A DNA stretch of 64,000 nucleotides from Rhodoferax aquaticus (GCF_006974105.1 NZ_CP036282.1:124001-188000); one strand, 5' to 3'. Positions 38,611 to 48,214 are shown, counted from the first letter of the stretch. Translations and numbers: made by a program. Notes: generated by a model not told the origin, from the sequence alone.

Positions 38611-38653
38611 TGCTATGCAAATAATAGCTGGATGCGCAGTATCCATGGGCGCT
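38611..38653. repeat. Dispersed repeat, copy 4
   Basis: TGCTATGCAAATAATAGCT then GGATGCGCAGTATCCATGGGCGC. It lies between the start of the SGNH hydrolase gene and the end of the ABC-F gene, both on the minus strand. Confidence 0.65.
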
Positions 38654-38691
38654 ACAGCCATCATTTGCCTTTGGTACATGCCGGGGCGCAC

Positions 38692-40656
38692 TTAGGCAGG
38701 CTTGCCCAGCTCTTCCCAGCGCTCCAAGGCTGCCATCAGTTCATCGTCAATTTGCGTGCTGCGCACGGCCAATTGCAAGGCGCGGGCGTTGTCGCTGCTG
38801 TACAGCGTGCCGTCGGCCAGCGCGTCGTTGATGTCCTTTTGCTCGGCTTCCAGGGCGGCTACGCGTTCGGGCAGGCCGTCCAACTCGCGCTGCTCTTTGA
38901 AACTGAGCTTTTTGGTCTTGGTGGGCGCTGGTGCGGCAGGGCTGGTGGCGCTTACTGCGGCCACAGCTTGCTCTTGCTTTTGTAGCTGCTCGCGCTCGTA
39001 GTTAAAGGGCTTGGCCGTGGTTTTGCCTTGCGCGGCGTTGATCTCGTTGGCGCGCCTGGTCTGGATCAGCCAGTCGCTCACGCCGCCTTCGTACTCGCGC
39101 CACTTGGCGTCGCCTTCAAACGCAATGGTGCTGGTGACCACGTTGTCCAAGAAGGTACGGTCATGGCTTACCAAGAACACGGTGCCATCGTAGTTTTGCA
39201 GCAGGTCTTCTAGCAGTTCTAGGGTGTCGATGTCCAAGTCGTTGGTGGGCTCATCGAGCACCAGCACGTTGGCCGGGCGGGCAAACAAACGGGCCAGTAG
39301 CAAGCGGTTGCGCTCACCGCCGGAGAGCGAACGCACGGGTGAGTTGGCGCGCGCAGGTGAGAACAAAAAGTCGGCCAAGTAGCTCTTGACGTGCTTGCGC
39401 TGGTTGCCGATCTCAATCCACTCAGAGCCGGGGCTGATGAAGTCTTCCAGCGTGGCGTCCAAGTCCAGCGCATTGCGCATCTGGTCAAAGTAGGCCACTG
39501 TGACGTTGGCACCCAAACGCACGGTGCCCCAAGGGCTGTGACCGGGCTCGGGGGCGGGTGCGTTGGCCGGCGCTGGGTCTGGCTTGTGCTCACCCAAGAT
39601 GAGCTTGAGCAGCGTGGTTTTGCCAGCGCCATTGGGCCCGAGCAAGCCAATTTTGTCGCCGCGCAAAATGGTGGCCGAGAAGTCGCGCACGATCATACGG
39701 TCGCCAAACGTCTTGGTCACATGGGTCATTTCCGACACGAGCTTGCCGCTCTTGTCGCCGCTGCTCACGTCCATGTTGACGCTGCCCACCACTTCACGGC
39801 GGGACTCGCGCTTGGCGCGCAGCTCATCCAGGCGCACGATGCGGGCGGTGGCACGCGTGCGGCGGGCTTCCACGCCCTTGCGAATCCACACCTCTTCTTG
39901 CGCCAAAAGCTTGTCGGCCTTGGCATTGATGATGGCTTCTTGCGCCAGCTGCTCTTCTTTTTGTAAGAGGTAAGCGGCAAAGTTGCCGGGGTAGCTCAGC
40001 AGCTTGCCCCGGTCCAACTCCACGATGCGGGTGGCCACGTTGTCCAAGAACGAGCGGTCATGGGTGATGGTGATGATGGAGCCTTTGAAGTCCACCAGCA
40101 GGCCTTCTAGCCACTCAATCGAGTCCAAGTCCAAATGGTTGGTGGGCTCGTCCAGCAGCAGCACATCAGGCTGCGCGACCAGTGCTTGCGCCAAGGCCAC
40201 GCGCTTTTTGGTACCGCCAGACAGGGTGCTGACAATCGCCTCAGGGTTCAGGTGCAGGCGTTGCAAGGTTTCGTTGACGCGCTGCTCCCAGTTCCAGCCG
40301 TCCAGTGCTTCAATCTCGCTTTGCATGGCGTCCAGGTCGCCATGTCCCAAGCAATACTCTTCAATTAGGCCAATCACGCGCGCCAGACCTGCGCGGGTTG
40401 CTTCAAAAATAGTAGCGTCTGCGTCCAGCACGGGCTCTTGGGCCACGTAGGCAATGCGGGTGCCGCTTTGCACTTGCAGGGTGCCGTCATCCGGTTTCTC
40501 CATGCCGCCCAAGATTTTGAGCATGGAGGATTTGCCGGCGCCATTGCGGCCGATCAGGCCCACGCGCTCCGTGGTTTCTAAAGAAAAATCAGCGTGGTCG
40601 AGCAGGGGGACGTGCCCAAACGCCAGCTGGGCGTCAAGTAAGGTGATTAGTGCCAT
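38692..40656 (-). CDS. uup: ABC-F ATPase Uup
   Basis: 654 residues with two ABC domains and no membrane segment. Domain 1: GRNGAGKSSMLK, LSGGTKKRVALAQAL and LLLDEPTNHLD. Domain 2: GPNGAGKTTLLK, LSGGERNRLLLARL and LVLDEPTNDLD; the final NDLD is typical of Uup. A charged C-terminal region (VAALEAEQKDINDALADG) forms the Uup coiled coil. Known role: DNA-damage and ribosome-associated functions, including suppression of transposon excision. Length fits the family. An Ala/Pro-rich insertion (APANAPAPE) interrupts domain 2. Confidence 0.93.
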   Translation of the reverse strand: MALITLLDAQLAFGHVPLLDHADFSLETTERVGLIGRNGAGKSSMLKILGGMEKPDDGTLQVQSGTRIAYVAQEPVLDADATIFEATRAGLARVIGLIEEYCLGHGDLDAMQSEIEALDGWNWEQRVNETLQRLHLNPEAIVSTLSGGTKKRVALAQALVAQPDVLLLDEPTNHLDLDSIEWLEGLLVDFKGSIITITHDRSFLDNVATRIVELDRGKLLSYPGNFAAYLLQKEEQLAQEAIINAKADKLLAQEEVWIRKGVEARRTRATARIVRLDELRAKRESRREVVGSVNMDVSSGDKSGKLVSEMTHVTKTFGDRMIVRDFSATILRGDKIGLLGPNGAGKTTLLKLILGEHKPDPAPANAPAPEPGHSPWGTVRLGANVTVAYFDQMRNALDLDATLEDFISPGSEWIEIGNQRKHVKSYLADFLFSPARANSPVRSLSGGERNRLLLARLFARPANVLVLDEPTNDLDIDTLELLEDLLQNYDGTVFLVSHDRTFLDNVVTSTIAFEGDAKWREYEGGVSDWLIQTRRANEINAAQGKTTAKPFNYEREQLQKQEQAVAAVSATSPAAPAPTKTKKLSFKEQRELDGLPERVAALEAEQKDINDALADGTLYSSDNARALQLAVRSTQIDDELMAALERWEELGKPA

Positions 40657-40763
40657 GTGGCCGCGATTATCCCAGAGCGCCTGTGTCAGGGATGTGGCGC
40701 CTGCAAATGGGCCCGTGCGGCAGCAAGCCTTGGGCGCTTGGGCCCAAGCTTGGGGTTCCGTGT

Positions 40764-41204
40764 TTAGAGGCTGGCGGGGCGGGTGTCGCTGCCAGAGCTG
40801 CCGTCTAGCTGCTTGTTGTCACGCACGTTCTTTTGCACGGTCACTGCGCTGTACAAGGCCAGCACGAAGGACATGGCGTAGTAACCTTTTTCAGACAAAA
40901 GCAAAGTCGCATTCCACAAACCAGTGGCCAATAAGAGCAACGCCAAGCCAACGGCCAAGTAGCACAGGCCGTAGTAAGCGCCTGAGACCGGGATGCCCTC
41001 TAACTTGTCCCGCACACACTTTTGCAAAGACACGGCGGCAAACAAACCAAAGGCCAGCAGGGTGAAGTAGTAGCCCTTTTCGTTGAGCTGCATCTCTGCA
41101 TTCCACAAGCCCATCAGAAAACCCAAGGTGCCCAGACCGAGGCAGGCGTAGGTGGCGCCGATGTAAGCACCTGAAGCTTTGGGCAGTGACAAAGAAGATT
41201 TCAT
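40764..41204 (-). CDS. YiaA/YiaB family inner membrane protein
   Basis: 146 residues from ATG at 41204; the longer open frame upstream has no site. Two tandem copies of a roughly 65-residue unit, each with two membrane helices: [19 protein letters not shown] plus VSLQKCVRD in the first and [19 protein letters not shown] plus [10 protein letters not shown] in the second. This is the YiaAB two-helix domain, doubled. Function is unknown. It is divergent from the secreted protein gene at 41348. Confidence 0.88.
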   Translation of the reverse strand: MKSSLSLPKASGAYIGATYACLGLGTLGFLMGLWNAEMQLNEKGYYFTLLAFGLFAAVSLQKCVRDKLEGIPVSGAYYGLCYLAVGLALLLLATGLWNATLLLSEKGYYAMSFVLALYSAVTVQKNVRDNKQLDGSSGSDTRPASL

Positions 41205-41347
41205 AGAGGCCGATGGACAAAGGTAGAGCACCCGCTTTTCACCAAGGTATCCTATGCCTTGAACGAACTCCCATGCGGGCACTGACGTTTCATTATTGCC
41301 GAGTTTGATGACTGCAAATTCACGTACTTACCCCAGCGCACTTTGAG

Positions 41348-42037
41348 ATGAAGCACTCGCCACGTTCCTTTGGCCGATCACTTATGGCCACTTGTCTTGC
41401 CTTGTGGGTCAGCACTGCGTTGCATGCCCAAGCACCAGTGCAGTTCAACAACAGCCCGCAGGCGCTCAAGCAGTACGAAGCCAGCACCATGGACGGTCTG
41501 CGGGAGCGCTGCCCGAGCAAGAAGGCGGGCGCGGACCTGTGGACCCGCGACGAATTGCAAGGCATGCGCAATGGCTATGTGCTGGTGAATGAGCGCTTGC
41601 CCGAAGCCGGCCGTTACACCGTGTTTGTGTTTGACCAAGACAAGCGCAGCTTCACGCTGATGGACGGCCAGGGCTTAGAGCGCAACGCGCGGCTGCACCT
41701 CAAGTTGGCGCTGCCGCGCGACTACGGGCGTTGCCGCATCATGCGCAGCCCCACGGGCGCGGAGCGTTTGGAGGTGGTGCACATTGAGCGTAATTCCATT
41801 GCCGACACCCAGGCCATGGGCCGTCTGCTGGCCGAAGCCACGGAGATGGCGCAACAGCTGGCATTGCCTAGCACCCCGCCCGTGTTGTGTGCAGAGGGCA
41901 CGGCGCCTAAGCCCTTGGCACTGAATGACCGCATCATGGTGCAAGGCAAAGTGCTGGTGCTGCCCGCCTGCCACGAGCCTGCACTGGCGCTGCGTGAGCG
42001 CTTGGACAAACTGGTGCGCAAGGTGTTTGAACGCTAG
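41348..42037 (+). CDS. Secreted hypothetical protein
   Basis: 229 residues. Signal peptide with cleavage after ALHAQA. The mature protein has no family I can name; it contains four Cys residues (RERCPSK, YGRCRIM, VLCAEGT, LPACHEP) that could form two disulfides in the periplasm. Mixed alpha/beta composition with a basic C-terminus. ATG at 41348 with weak upstream site. No obvious operon partner, though the small membrane protein gene at 42161 lies 123 bases downstream. Confidence 0.65.
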   Translation: MKHSPRSFGRSLMATCLALWVSTALHAQAPVQFNNSPQALKQYEASTMDGLRERCPSKKAGADLWTRDELQGMRNGYVLVNERLPEAGRYTVFVFDQDKRSFTLMDGQGLERNARLHLKLALPRDYGRCRIMRSPTGAERLEVVHIERNSIADTQAMGRLLAEATEMAQQLALPSTPPVLCAEGTAPKPLALNDRIMVQGKVLVLPACHEPALALRERLDKLVRKVFER

Positions 42038-42160
42038 TGCGCGCGGCATGTTGTGCGACGTGTAACGCCTTGTAAAGGGAAAACACGCGCCTAGGCCAAA
42101 GACTTAGCATCCAGCTAGCTTGAGCCGATATCAAGGGCGTGGCGATGAAAGGAGCGTGAG

Positions 42161-42361
42161 ATGGACCAAGACGACGAGCCCAATGTGTGGCTTACCGTAC
42201 TCAAGTTGGTAGTGGGTGCCGTGGTCATCATTGGCGGCTTGGGGCTGGTCTTGTGGTGGGCCGGTGAGCACCAAATGAAGAACGCGCCGGACCCCAACAC
42301 CAATAGCTCCAAAGACGCTTGGGGCATCGTGCACGACTCCCCTGTCAACCGCAAGCGCTAG
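42161..42361 (+). CDS. Small single-span membrane protein
   Basis: 66 residues. ATG at 42161 follows AAAGGAG. An acidic N-terminus (MDQDDEPN) leads into one membrane helix (VLKLVVGAVVIIGGLGLVLWW, residues about 13-33) and a polar Asn/Asp-rich tail. Size and composition fit the many small Burkholderiales membrane proteins of unknown role. The good ribosome-binding site and clean helix support it as real. Confidence 0.65.
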   Translation: MDQDDEPNVWLTVLKLVVGAVVIIGGLGLVLWWAGEHQMKNAPDPNTNSSKDAWGIVHDSPVNRKR

Positions 42362-42408
42362 ATCGTTTTTAGACGCATCGCGCTCGCCTTGAGTTTCGCG
42401 CTTTCTAT

Positions 42409-43080
42409 TTAGAAGAGATCCAAAATGCGCCAGCCTCGCGCTTGGGCCAAAGGTCGCAGGCGTGCATCAGGATTGGTGGCGACTGGGTGGTTCACTTTTT
42501 CCAAGAGCGGCAAGTCGTTGATCGAGTCTGAGTAAAAGGTCGTCTCCACCTGGCTCCAGTCCAGCCCACGTGCTGTGAGCCATTCTTCCACCCGAGTCAC
42601 TTTGCCTTCTCTAAACGAAGGGGTGCCGCGAATGGTCCCGGTGAACCAGCCGGTGCTATCGCGTTCCAGGTCCACCGCCATCAGCTCGTCCACGCCAAAG
42701 GCTTTGGCAATCGGGCGGGTGACAAACTCGTTGGTCGCAGTGACGATGATTACATCGTCGCCTGCGTCTTGGTGTTGGCGCACCAGGGCTTGGGCCTGGG
42801 GGTGGATGAAGGTGTGCACGACTTGCTCCATGTACTTAGCATGGGCCGCCAAGGCTTTTTCGGCGCCTTGCGCGCAAAACGCAGCGGTCGAGAAACGCAC
42901 GTATGCATCAATATCGAGCGTCTCGTTTTGGTAGTGCGCGTAAAACGCATCATTTTGGCGCTTGAATTCAGCGGGGTCGACCCAGCCCAAACCCATGGTG
43001 AACTCGCCCCATGAGTAGTCAGAATCCATGGGGATCAAGGTGTGGTCCAGGTCAAACAAAGCCAACTTGCGCGCGTTCAT
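42409..43080 (-). CDS. HAD-IB family phosphatase
   Basis: 223 residues, SerB-like haloacid-dehalogenase fold. Motif I FDLDHTLIPMDSD (nucleophile Asp at residue 10, acid/base Asp at 12), motif II VTATNEF, motif III Lys in REGKVTRVEEW, and motif IV YSDSINDLPLLEKV. Helical cap between motifs I and II. HAD-IB enzymes dephosphorylate phosphoserine-like or phosphosugar substrates. Divergent from an ABC importer for small anions, which suggests a phosphorylated solute, but this is inference. Confidence 0.9.
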   Translation of the reverse strand: MNARKLALFDLDHTLIPMDSDYSWGEFTMGLGWVDPAEFKRQNDAFYAHYQNETLDIDAYVRFSTAAFCAQGAEKALAAHAKYMEQVVHTFIHPQAQALVRQHQDAGDDVIIVTATNEFVTRPIAKAFGVDELMAVDLERDSTGWFTGTIRGTPSFREGKVTRVEEWLTARGLDWSQVETTFYSDSINDLPLLEKVNHPVATNPDARLRPLAQARGWRILDLF

Positions 43081-43343
43081 GCAGTCTCCGAAAAAATAAA
43101 TAGAGGATGTGGACTAGGGGAAAACGAGGGGGGATTGTCCGCGCCAAAACCCTAGGAAGTGCATTGGCGCATGCGAAAGTTGGGTTGAATGTAAAAAACT
43201 CGCCACATTGTGATTCCAATGCGACGAGCATCGGTGCGCGATGGTTAACCCTAGGACAAACAAGGGGTGCATTCCGTAAACTGAATGTCACGCAACTGTC
43301 ATTTGGCAAAACCATACTGCCGCGTCTTTTCAAAGGAACCGTA

Positions 43344-44456
43344 ATGTCAACTCGTTCATTCTCAATTTCCTCGTTAAGCGCGCTGGCGCTAGCAACTTTG
43401 GCTGTGTGTGGCGCCCCCAGCGCACAGGCCCAATCCGCCCAGTTGATTGCCGCTGCCAAAGCAGAAGGCAACCTCAGCGTCATCGCTTTGGCACGCAGTT
43501 GGTGCGGCTACGGTGCGATCATTGACGGCTTCAAAGCCAAGTACGGCATCAACGTCACCGAACTCAACCCAGACGCCGGTTCTGCGGATGAAATTGAAGC
43601 CATCAAGGCCAACAAAGACAACAAAGGCCCACAAGCCCCAGACACCATTGACGTGGGCTTGTCCTTCGGTCCTTCCAGCAAAGCTGCTGGCTTGCTGCAA
43701 CCGTACAAGGTTGCTACTTGGGCATCTATCCCCGCCAACGAAAAAGACCCAGAAGGTTTTTGGTACGGTGACTACTACGGTGTCTTGAGCTTCCAAATCA
43801 ATGCGGACCTCATCAGCAAAGCGCCTACCGACTGGGCTGACTTGCTCAAGCCTGAGTACAAAGGTGCTGTGGCCTTGGCGGGTGACCCACGTGCGTCCAA
43901 CCAAGCCATCCAAGCGGTCTACGCTGCGGGCTTGAGCATGACCGGTGGTGACCACTCCAAGGCTGCTGCTGCTGGTTTGAAATTCTTTGCTGACCTGAAC
44001 AAGGCTGGCAACTTTGTCCCTGTGATCGGTAAAACCGCATCCTTGGCCCAAGGTACAACCCCCATCGTCATTGCGTGGGACTACAACGCTTTGTCTGGCC
44101 GTGACCAGCTCAAAGGCAATCCCAAGGTGAACGTGGTGGTGCCTAAAACTGGCGTCGTCGCTGGCGTGTATGTGCAAGCGATCAGTGCTTACGCTCCACG
44201 CCCCAATGCCGCCAAGCTGTGGATGGAGTACCTGTACTCTGACGAAGGCCAACAAGGCTTGCTCAATGGCTACTGCCACCCTATCCGCTTCAACGAAATG
44301 GCACCTAAGGGTAAGTTCACCAAGGCTTCTTTGGACAAGTTGCCACCAGCTGATGCCTACGCAAAGGCTATCTTCCCATCTTTGGAACAGCAAAACGCTG
44401 CCAAAGAAATCATCACTAAACAGTGGGACCAAGTGGTGGGTGCTACGGTTAAGTAA
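43344..44456 (+). CDS. ABC transporter substrate-binding protein (Fe3+/AEP type)
   Basis: 370 residues from ATG at 43344, which has AAGGA upstream; the frame continues upstream without a site. Signal peptide ends SAQAQ. Type II periplasmic binding protein: SVIALARSWCGYGAIIDGF, YYGVLSFQINADLI, DWADLLKPEYKGAVAL, and a C-terminal YLYSDEGQQGLLNGYCHP. Related to iron, thiamine and 2-aminoethylphosphonate binders and to the phnS product at 58978. Followed by a strong terminator and then its permeases. Ligand undecided. Confidence 0.88.
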   Translation: MSTRSFSISSLSALALATLAVCGAPSAQAQSAQLIAAAKAEGNLSVIALARSWCGYGAIIDGFKAKYGINVTELNPDAGSADEIEAIKANKDNKGPQAPDTIDVGLSFGPSSKAAGLLQPYKVATWASIPANEKDPEGFWYGDYYGVLSFQINADLISKAPTDWADLLKPEYKGAVALAGDPRASNQAIQAVYAAGLSMTGGDHSKAAAAGLKFFADLNKAGNFVPVIGKTASLAQGTTPIVIAWDYNALSGRDQLKGNPKVNVVVPKTGVVAGVYVQAISAYAPRPNAAKLWMEYLYSDEGQQGLLNGYCHPIRFNEMAPKGKFTKASLDKLPPADAYAKAIFPSLEQQNAAKEIITKQWDQVVGATVK

Positions 44457-44479
44457 TCCACGCCTTTGAGCGCTATGAG

Positions 44480-44524
44480 TCGGGCACGGCTGCAACCAGT
44501 GGCCGTGCCCGATTTGCATTTTTG
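44480..44524 (+). terminator. Rho-independent terminator/attenuator between binding protein and permease genes
   Basis: Perfect 11-base stem TCGGGCACGGC (44480-44490) pairs with GCCGTGCCCGA (44502-44512) across an 11-base loop, followed by TTTGCATTTTT. It lies 23 bases after the binding-protein stop, so most transcripts should end here, giving more binding protein than transporter. Confidence 0.85.
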
Positions 44525-44528
44525 ACTG

Positions 44529-45458
44529 GTGTTAACTCCCGACTTGCGAGCACAGAACTTGTCTGCTGAACCCCTAAAACCTTCCAAGCCCTCACCGACA
44601 GGGCCACGCGCGCAATCAGCGAGTACCAACCTCTGGGGTGTGGTGCCCTTCTTTTTGTTTGCGCTGATGTTTTTGTTGTTGCCCACGGCGTACCTCATGG
44701 TGGGCGCGTTTCAAGACGGCGACGGCAACTTCACGCTCAACAACATACGGGGTTTGTTTGAAGCCAATGTGCTCGACGCCTATTGGATGAGTATCAAAAT
44801 CAGCGCCACGTCGGCATTCGGTGGTGCGGTACTGGGTTGTCTATTGGCGTGGTCTGCGGTTATGGGCAAGTTGCCTGCGTGGTTGCGCCCGACCTTGATG
44901 ACCTTTTCTGGCGTGGCCTCTAATTTTGCAGGAGTGCCCTTGGCCTTTGCATTCTTGGCCACCTTGGGCCGCTTGGGCCTGGTCACCATGCTGTTGAAGT
45001 CCTTGTTTGACATCAACCTGTACGCCACCGGGTTCACGATTTTGAGTTTCTTTGGGCTCACGCTGACCTATTTGTACTTTCAGATTCCATTGATGGTCCT
45101 GATCATTACGCCCGCGCTCGATGGTTTGAAAAAAGAATGGCGCGAAGCGAGCGACTGCCTAGGAGGCACCGCCGTGCAGTACTGGCGCTATGTAGCACTG
45201 CCGGTGCTATGGCCTAGTATTGTGGGCGCCATGCTCTTGCTGTTTGCCAATGCTTTTGGTGCAGTGGCAACTGCCTATGCTTTGACGGGCAGTTCGCTCA
45301 ACATCGTGCCAATTTTGTTGTTCGCGCAGATTCGCGGCGACGTGTTGCACAACCCCAATTTAGGTTACGCCATGGCCCTGGGCATGATTGTGATTACTGG
45401 GCTGACCAACGCGGGTTACATGCTGCTGCGTAGCCGTGCAGAGCGGAGAAGCGCATGA
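44529..45458 (+). CDS. ABC transporter permease (PotB/PhnU-like)
   Basis: 309 residues from a GTG at 44529; a TTG a few codons later is an alternative. Six or so membrane segments and the binding-protein-dependent EAA loop (EWREASDCLGGTAVQYWRYV, residues about 205-225). N-terminal polar region of about 35 residues precedes the first membrane helix. Stop and the next start overlap (ATGA), indicating coupled translation. Subunit of the importer begun by the 43344 binding protein. Confidence 0.88.
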   Translation: MLTPDLRAQNLSAEPLKPSKPSPTGPRAQSASTNLWGVVPFFLFALMFLLLPTAYLMVGAFQDGDGNFTLNNIRGLFEANVLDAYWMSIKISATSAFGGAVLGCLLAWSAVMGKLPAWLRPTLMTFSGVASNFAGVPLAFAFLATLGRLGLVTMLLKSLFDINLYATGFTILSFFGLTLTYLYFQIPLMVLIITPALDGLKKEWREASDCLGGTAVQYWRYVALPVLWPSIVGAMLLLFANAFGAVATAYALTGSSLNIVPILLFAQIRGDVLHNPNLGYAMALGMIVITGLTNAGYMLLRSRAERRSA

Positions 45459-46243
45459 AAAAAGAATCCCGTTTAGGCGCTTGGATCGCCATGCTGGTGG
45501 GTGCCAGCTATTTTCTGATTCCACTCATCGCGACCTTTGAGTTCAGCCTGCGCATGCGCAGAGGGGAATACAGTTTTGACGCCTACCGCGTGGTCTTTGC
45601 TGACCCGCTGTTTCAGCAGACCTTTGGCTACTCCATGCTGATGGCGGTGGCCACCATTGTGGTGGGTGTGTTGCTCAGTGTGCCTACGGCCTATTGGGTG
45701 CACTTGAAGATGCCCAAGCTGCGCCCGTGGGTGGAATTCGTCACTTTGCTGCCGCTGGTGATACCGGCCATCGTGATCGTGTTTGGCTATCTGCGCATGT
45801 ACAACAGCAGCTCCATCATTCCGCTCACCGGTAGCGCGCGCGCCACTGACTTTTTGCTCATGTGCAGCTATGTGACCTTGTCGCTGCCCTATATGTACCG
45901 CTCCATTGATACGGGTTTGCGCACGATTGATGTGCGCACCCTCACAGAAGCCGCCGAAGTGTTGGGGGCTGGGCGCGCGACGATTTTGTTCAAGGTCATT
46001 TTCCCGAACATTACCTCTGCGATTCTGTCCGGCGCGTTTTTGACATTTGCGGTGGTAATCGGTGAGTTCACCATGGCCAGCTTGTTAAACCGCCCCGCCT
46101 TTGGCCCCTATTTGCAACTCGTCGGCGCGAACCGCGCGTACGAGCCATCGGCACTGGCGGTTATGGCTTTCTTGATTACCTGGGCCTCTATGGGCCTTAT
46201 CCAAGTATTCGGCCGCAACTCCCGCACCGCGCCCACCAAATAA
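45455..46243 (+). CDS. ABC transporter permease (PotC/PhnV-like)
   Basis: 262 residues, six membrane segments, with the EAA loop TLTEAAEVLGAGRATILFKV near 165-185. Overlaps the previous permease gene by four bases. The two permeases should form the heterodimeric channel of the importer. No frame defects or missing motifs seen. Confidence 0.9.
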   Translation: MKKESRLGAWIAMLVGASYFLIPLIATFEFSLRMRRGEYSFDAYRVVFADPLFQQTFGYSMLMAVATIVVGVLLSVPTAYWVHLKMPKLRPWVEFVTLLPLVIPAIVIVFGYLRMYNSSSIIPLTGSARATDFLLMCSYVTLSLPYMYRSIDTGLRTIDVRTLTEAAEVLGAGRATILFKVIFPNITSAILSGAFLTFAVVIGEFTMASLLNRPAFGPYLQLVGANRAYEPSALAVMAFLITWASMGLIQVFGRNSRTAPTK

Positions 46244-46268
46244 ACAGCAATAAGAAGAGAAATACGCA

Positions 46269-47327
46269 ATGGCTTTTCTGGAAATATCCCATCTCAAAAA
46301 ACACTTTGGCAGCCAAACCGCCGTCAAAGACTTTTCTATCTCGGTAGAGAAGGGCGAGTTCATCACTTTCCTTGGCCCATCAGGCTGCGGCAAGACCACG
46401 ATCTTGCGCATGCTCGCAGGCTTTGAGGCACCCTCAGAAGGCAGCATCGTGTTTGACGGCAAAGACGTCACCCACTTGCGCACCAACCAGCGTAACGTGG
46501 GCATGGTGTTCCAGTCCTACGCGCTATTCCCCAACATGACCGTGGCCGAAAACATTGGCTTTGGCCTGAAAGTGGCCAATATGCCGCAGGCGCAAATTGA
46601 TGCGCGTGTCAAAGAGATGTTGGCTTTGATCAAGTTAGACACTTTGGCAGCCCGCTATCCTTGGCAAATGTCGGGCGGTCAGCAGCAACGCGTGGCGCTG
46701 GCCCGTGCCATTGCCAACAAGCCCAAGGTGCTGTTGCTCGACGAGCCTTTGTCCGCGTTGGACGCCAAGATCCGCGTGTCATTGCGCGAAGAAATTCGTG
46801 TGCTGCAGCGCGAGCTCAACATCACCACCGTGTTCGTCACCCACGACCAAGAAGAGGCCTTGTCCATCTCTGACCGCATCGTGGTGCTGAACGAAGGCAG
46901 CGTGGAACAGATTGGCACTCCTTCAGAGATCTACAACTTCCCCCGCACCCGTTTTGTGGCGTCCTTTGTGGGCACCTTGAACCAACTCCACGGTACGGTG
47001 GTCGACGTGCAAGCCGGCACCATTCAAGTGGGGGACCAAATTTTGGTGTCCACCAACCCCGTCAACGGCTTAACTGCGGGTCAGCCTTGCGTGTTGGCTA
47101 TCCGCCCTGAAGCCATTCAATTGAATGCGCCCTCCGACGGCAAAAACATGGTGCAAGCTACTGTGGAAGACGTGAGCTTCTTGGGCTCCATCGTGCGCAT
47201 TCGCACCCGCGTGGGCAGCGACGTCATTTCGTTTGACGTGTTCAACGACCCCAACCAGACGCTGCCTGCCCGCGGCGTGTCCGTTTCCTTGAGCTTTGCC
47301 TACGAGAATTTGTTAATCCTGAAGTAA
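46269..47327 (+). CDS. ABC transporter ATP-binding protein (FbpC/PotA-like)
   Basis: 352 residues. Walker A GPSGCGKTTI near 37-46, Q-loop VFQSYALFPN, signature MSGGQQQRVALARA, Walker B VLLLDEPLSALD, H-loop VTHDQEEAL, and a C-terminal TOBE domain (CVLAIRPEAIQLN). Energises the permeases encoded just upstream, 25 bases away. Same family as the phnT product at 60084. Iron, polyamine or phosphonate substrate possible. Confidence 0.92.
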   Translation: MAFLEISHLKKHFGSQTAVKDFSISVEKGEFITFLGPSGCGKTTILRMLAGFEAPSEGSIVFDGKDVTHLRTNQRNVGMVFQSYALFPNMTVAENIGFGLKVANMPQAQIDARVKEMLALIKLDTLAARYPWQMSGGQQQRVALARAIANKPKVLLLDEPLSALDAKIRVSLREEIRVLQRELNITTVFVTHDQEEALSISDRIVVLNEGSVEQIGTPSEIYNFPRTRFVASFVGTLNQLHGTVVDVQAGTIQVGDQILVSTNPVNGLTAGQPCVLAIRPEAIQLNAPSDGKNMVQATVEDVSFLGSIVRIRTRVGSDVISFDVFNDPNQTLPARGVSVSLSFAYENLLILK

Positions 47328-47445
47328 GGCGCGCAAGACCTAGGGCTTGGGTCTTGCTGCGGCCAAGCCATGGGCGTATTCTTGGACTGCTTGCGCCTCC
47401 GCACTGTGCGGCAAGGCGCGCAGCAGTAGTTAGGGACTAGCGCAC

Positions 47446-48198
47446 ATGGGGTTCACACACCGCGTTCTGAAATGCTCCGCCTGCTTGGGGCTTTGGCTTG
47501 CCAGTGCTTGGTGCGGTGCGACTGAGTACAAGGTGGACCTGATCCAGTTTGATCCTTGGGCGATGAAAAACCCAGATGGCCAGTCCCCACGGCTATTGGT
47601 TGGCATCGTGCCTGAGCTTTTGGATGAGTTTGAGCGGCGCAGCGGCCACACCACCACGCGGGTGCTCACGCCCTATGTGCGGGTCGAAAAAAACCTAGAG
47701 AACGGTTGGAACGATTTTTCCCTGATGGCTTGGGGCCCCGTTCGCGCGGCCTATGCCAACCGGGGCACGGCCTTTGTGCCTTTGGAGTTTGGGGTGCGCG
47801 CACACAAGAGCGTCAGTCTCAAAAGCTATGCGGACTTGGCCACCATCACCACCAGTGCGCCGCGCGGGCTCAAAGTGGACCCACGCTTTGACGTCGATAC
47901 CGAGTTGCGCAAAGACTATGTGGTGGACTACACCATGGGCATCAAAAAGACCGCCATGCGCCGCGACTCGCAAGCCGTGGCGGGCTCCTTATCGACGATC
48001 AACAACATCATCAGCAAGCTGCACTTGGAATCAGAGTTTGGCGACACCATCCACTTGAACACCACGCACTTCACCGTGGCGTATTCCAAGAAATCCCCCC
48101 ACATTGCCGACGAGGCCCCAGTGAACGCCATTTTCAAAACCATGGTGGACGACGGCACGGCCAAACGCATTTACGACAAGTGGATGGCGGCACAGTAG
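47446..48198 (+). CDS. Solute-binding protein, family 3-like, orphan
   Basis: 250 residues. Signal peptide ends ASAWCGA or nearby. The mature part opens YKVDLIQFDPWAMKNPDG and contains LLVGIVPELLDEFERRSG, the ligand-cleft geometry of family-3 proteins (GxxxELLxxxxxRxG), then a C-terminal IFKTMVDDGTAKRIYDKWM helix. It lies 118 bases past the importer ATPase with no transport genes of its own. Could be an accessory binding protein or a sensor. Ligand unknown. Confidence 0.75.
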   Translation: MGFTHRVLKCSACLGLWLASAWCGATEYKVDLIQFDPWAMKNPDGQSPRLLVGIVPELLDEFERRSGHTTTRVLTPYVRVEKNLENGWNDFSLMAWGPVRAAYANRGTAFVPLEFGVRAHKSVSLKSYADLATITTSAPRGLKVDPRFDVDTELRKDYVVDYTMGIKKTAMRRDSQAVAGSLSTINNIISKLHLESEFGDTIHLNTTHFTVAYSKKSPHIADEAPVNAIFKTMVDDGTAKRIYDKWMAAQ

Positions 48199-48214
48199 CT
48201 GATTTTGGTGCAAC

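Noticed and set aside
47335..47355. AAGACC...GGTCTT hairpin after the ATPase gene as a terminator
   Set aside because: The stem is only six bases and is not followed by a T-run.
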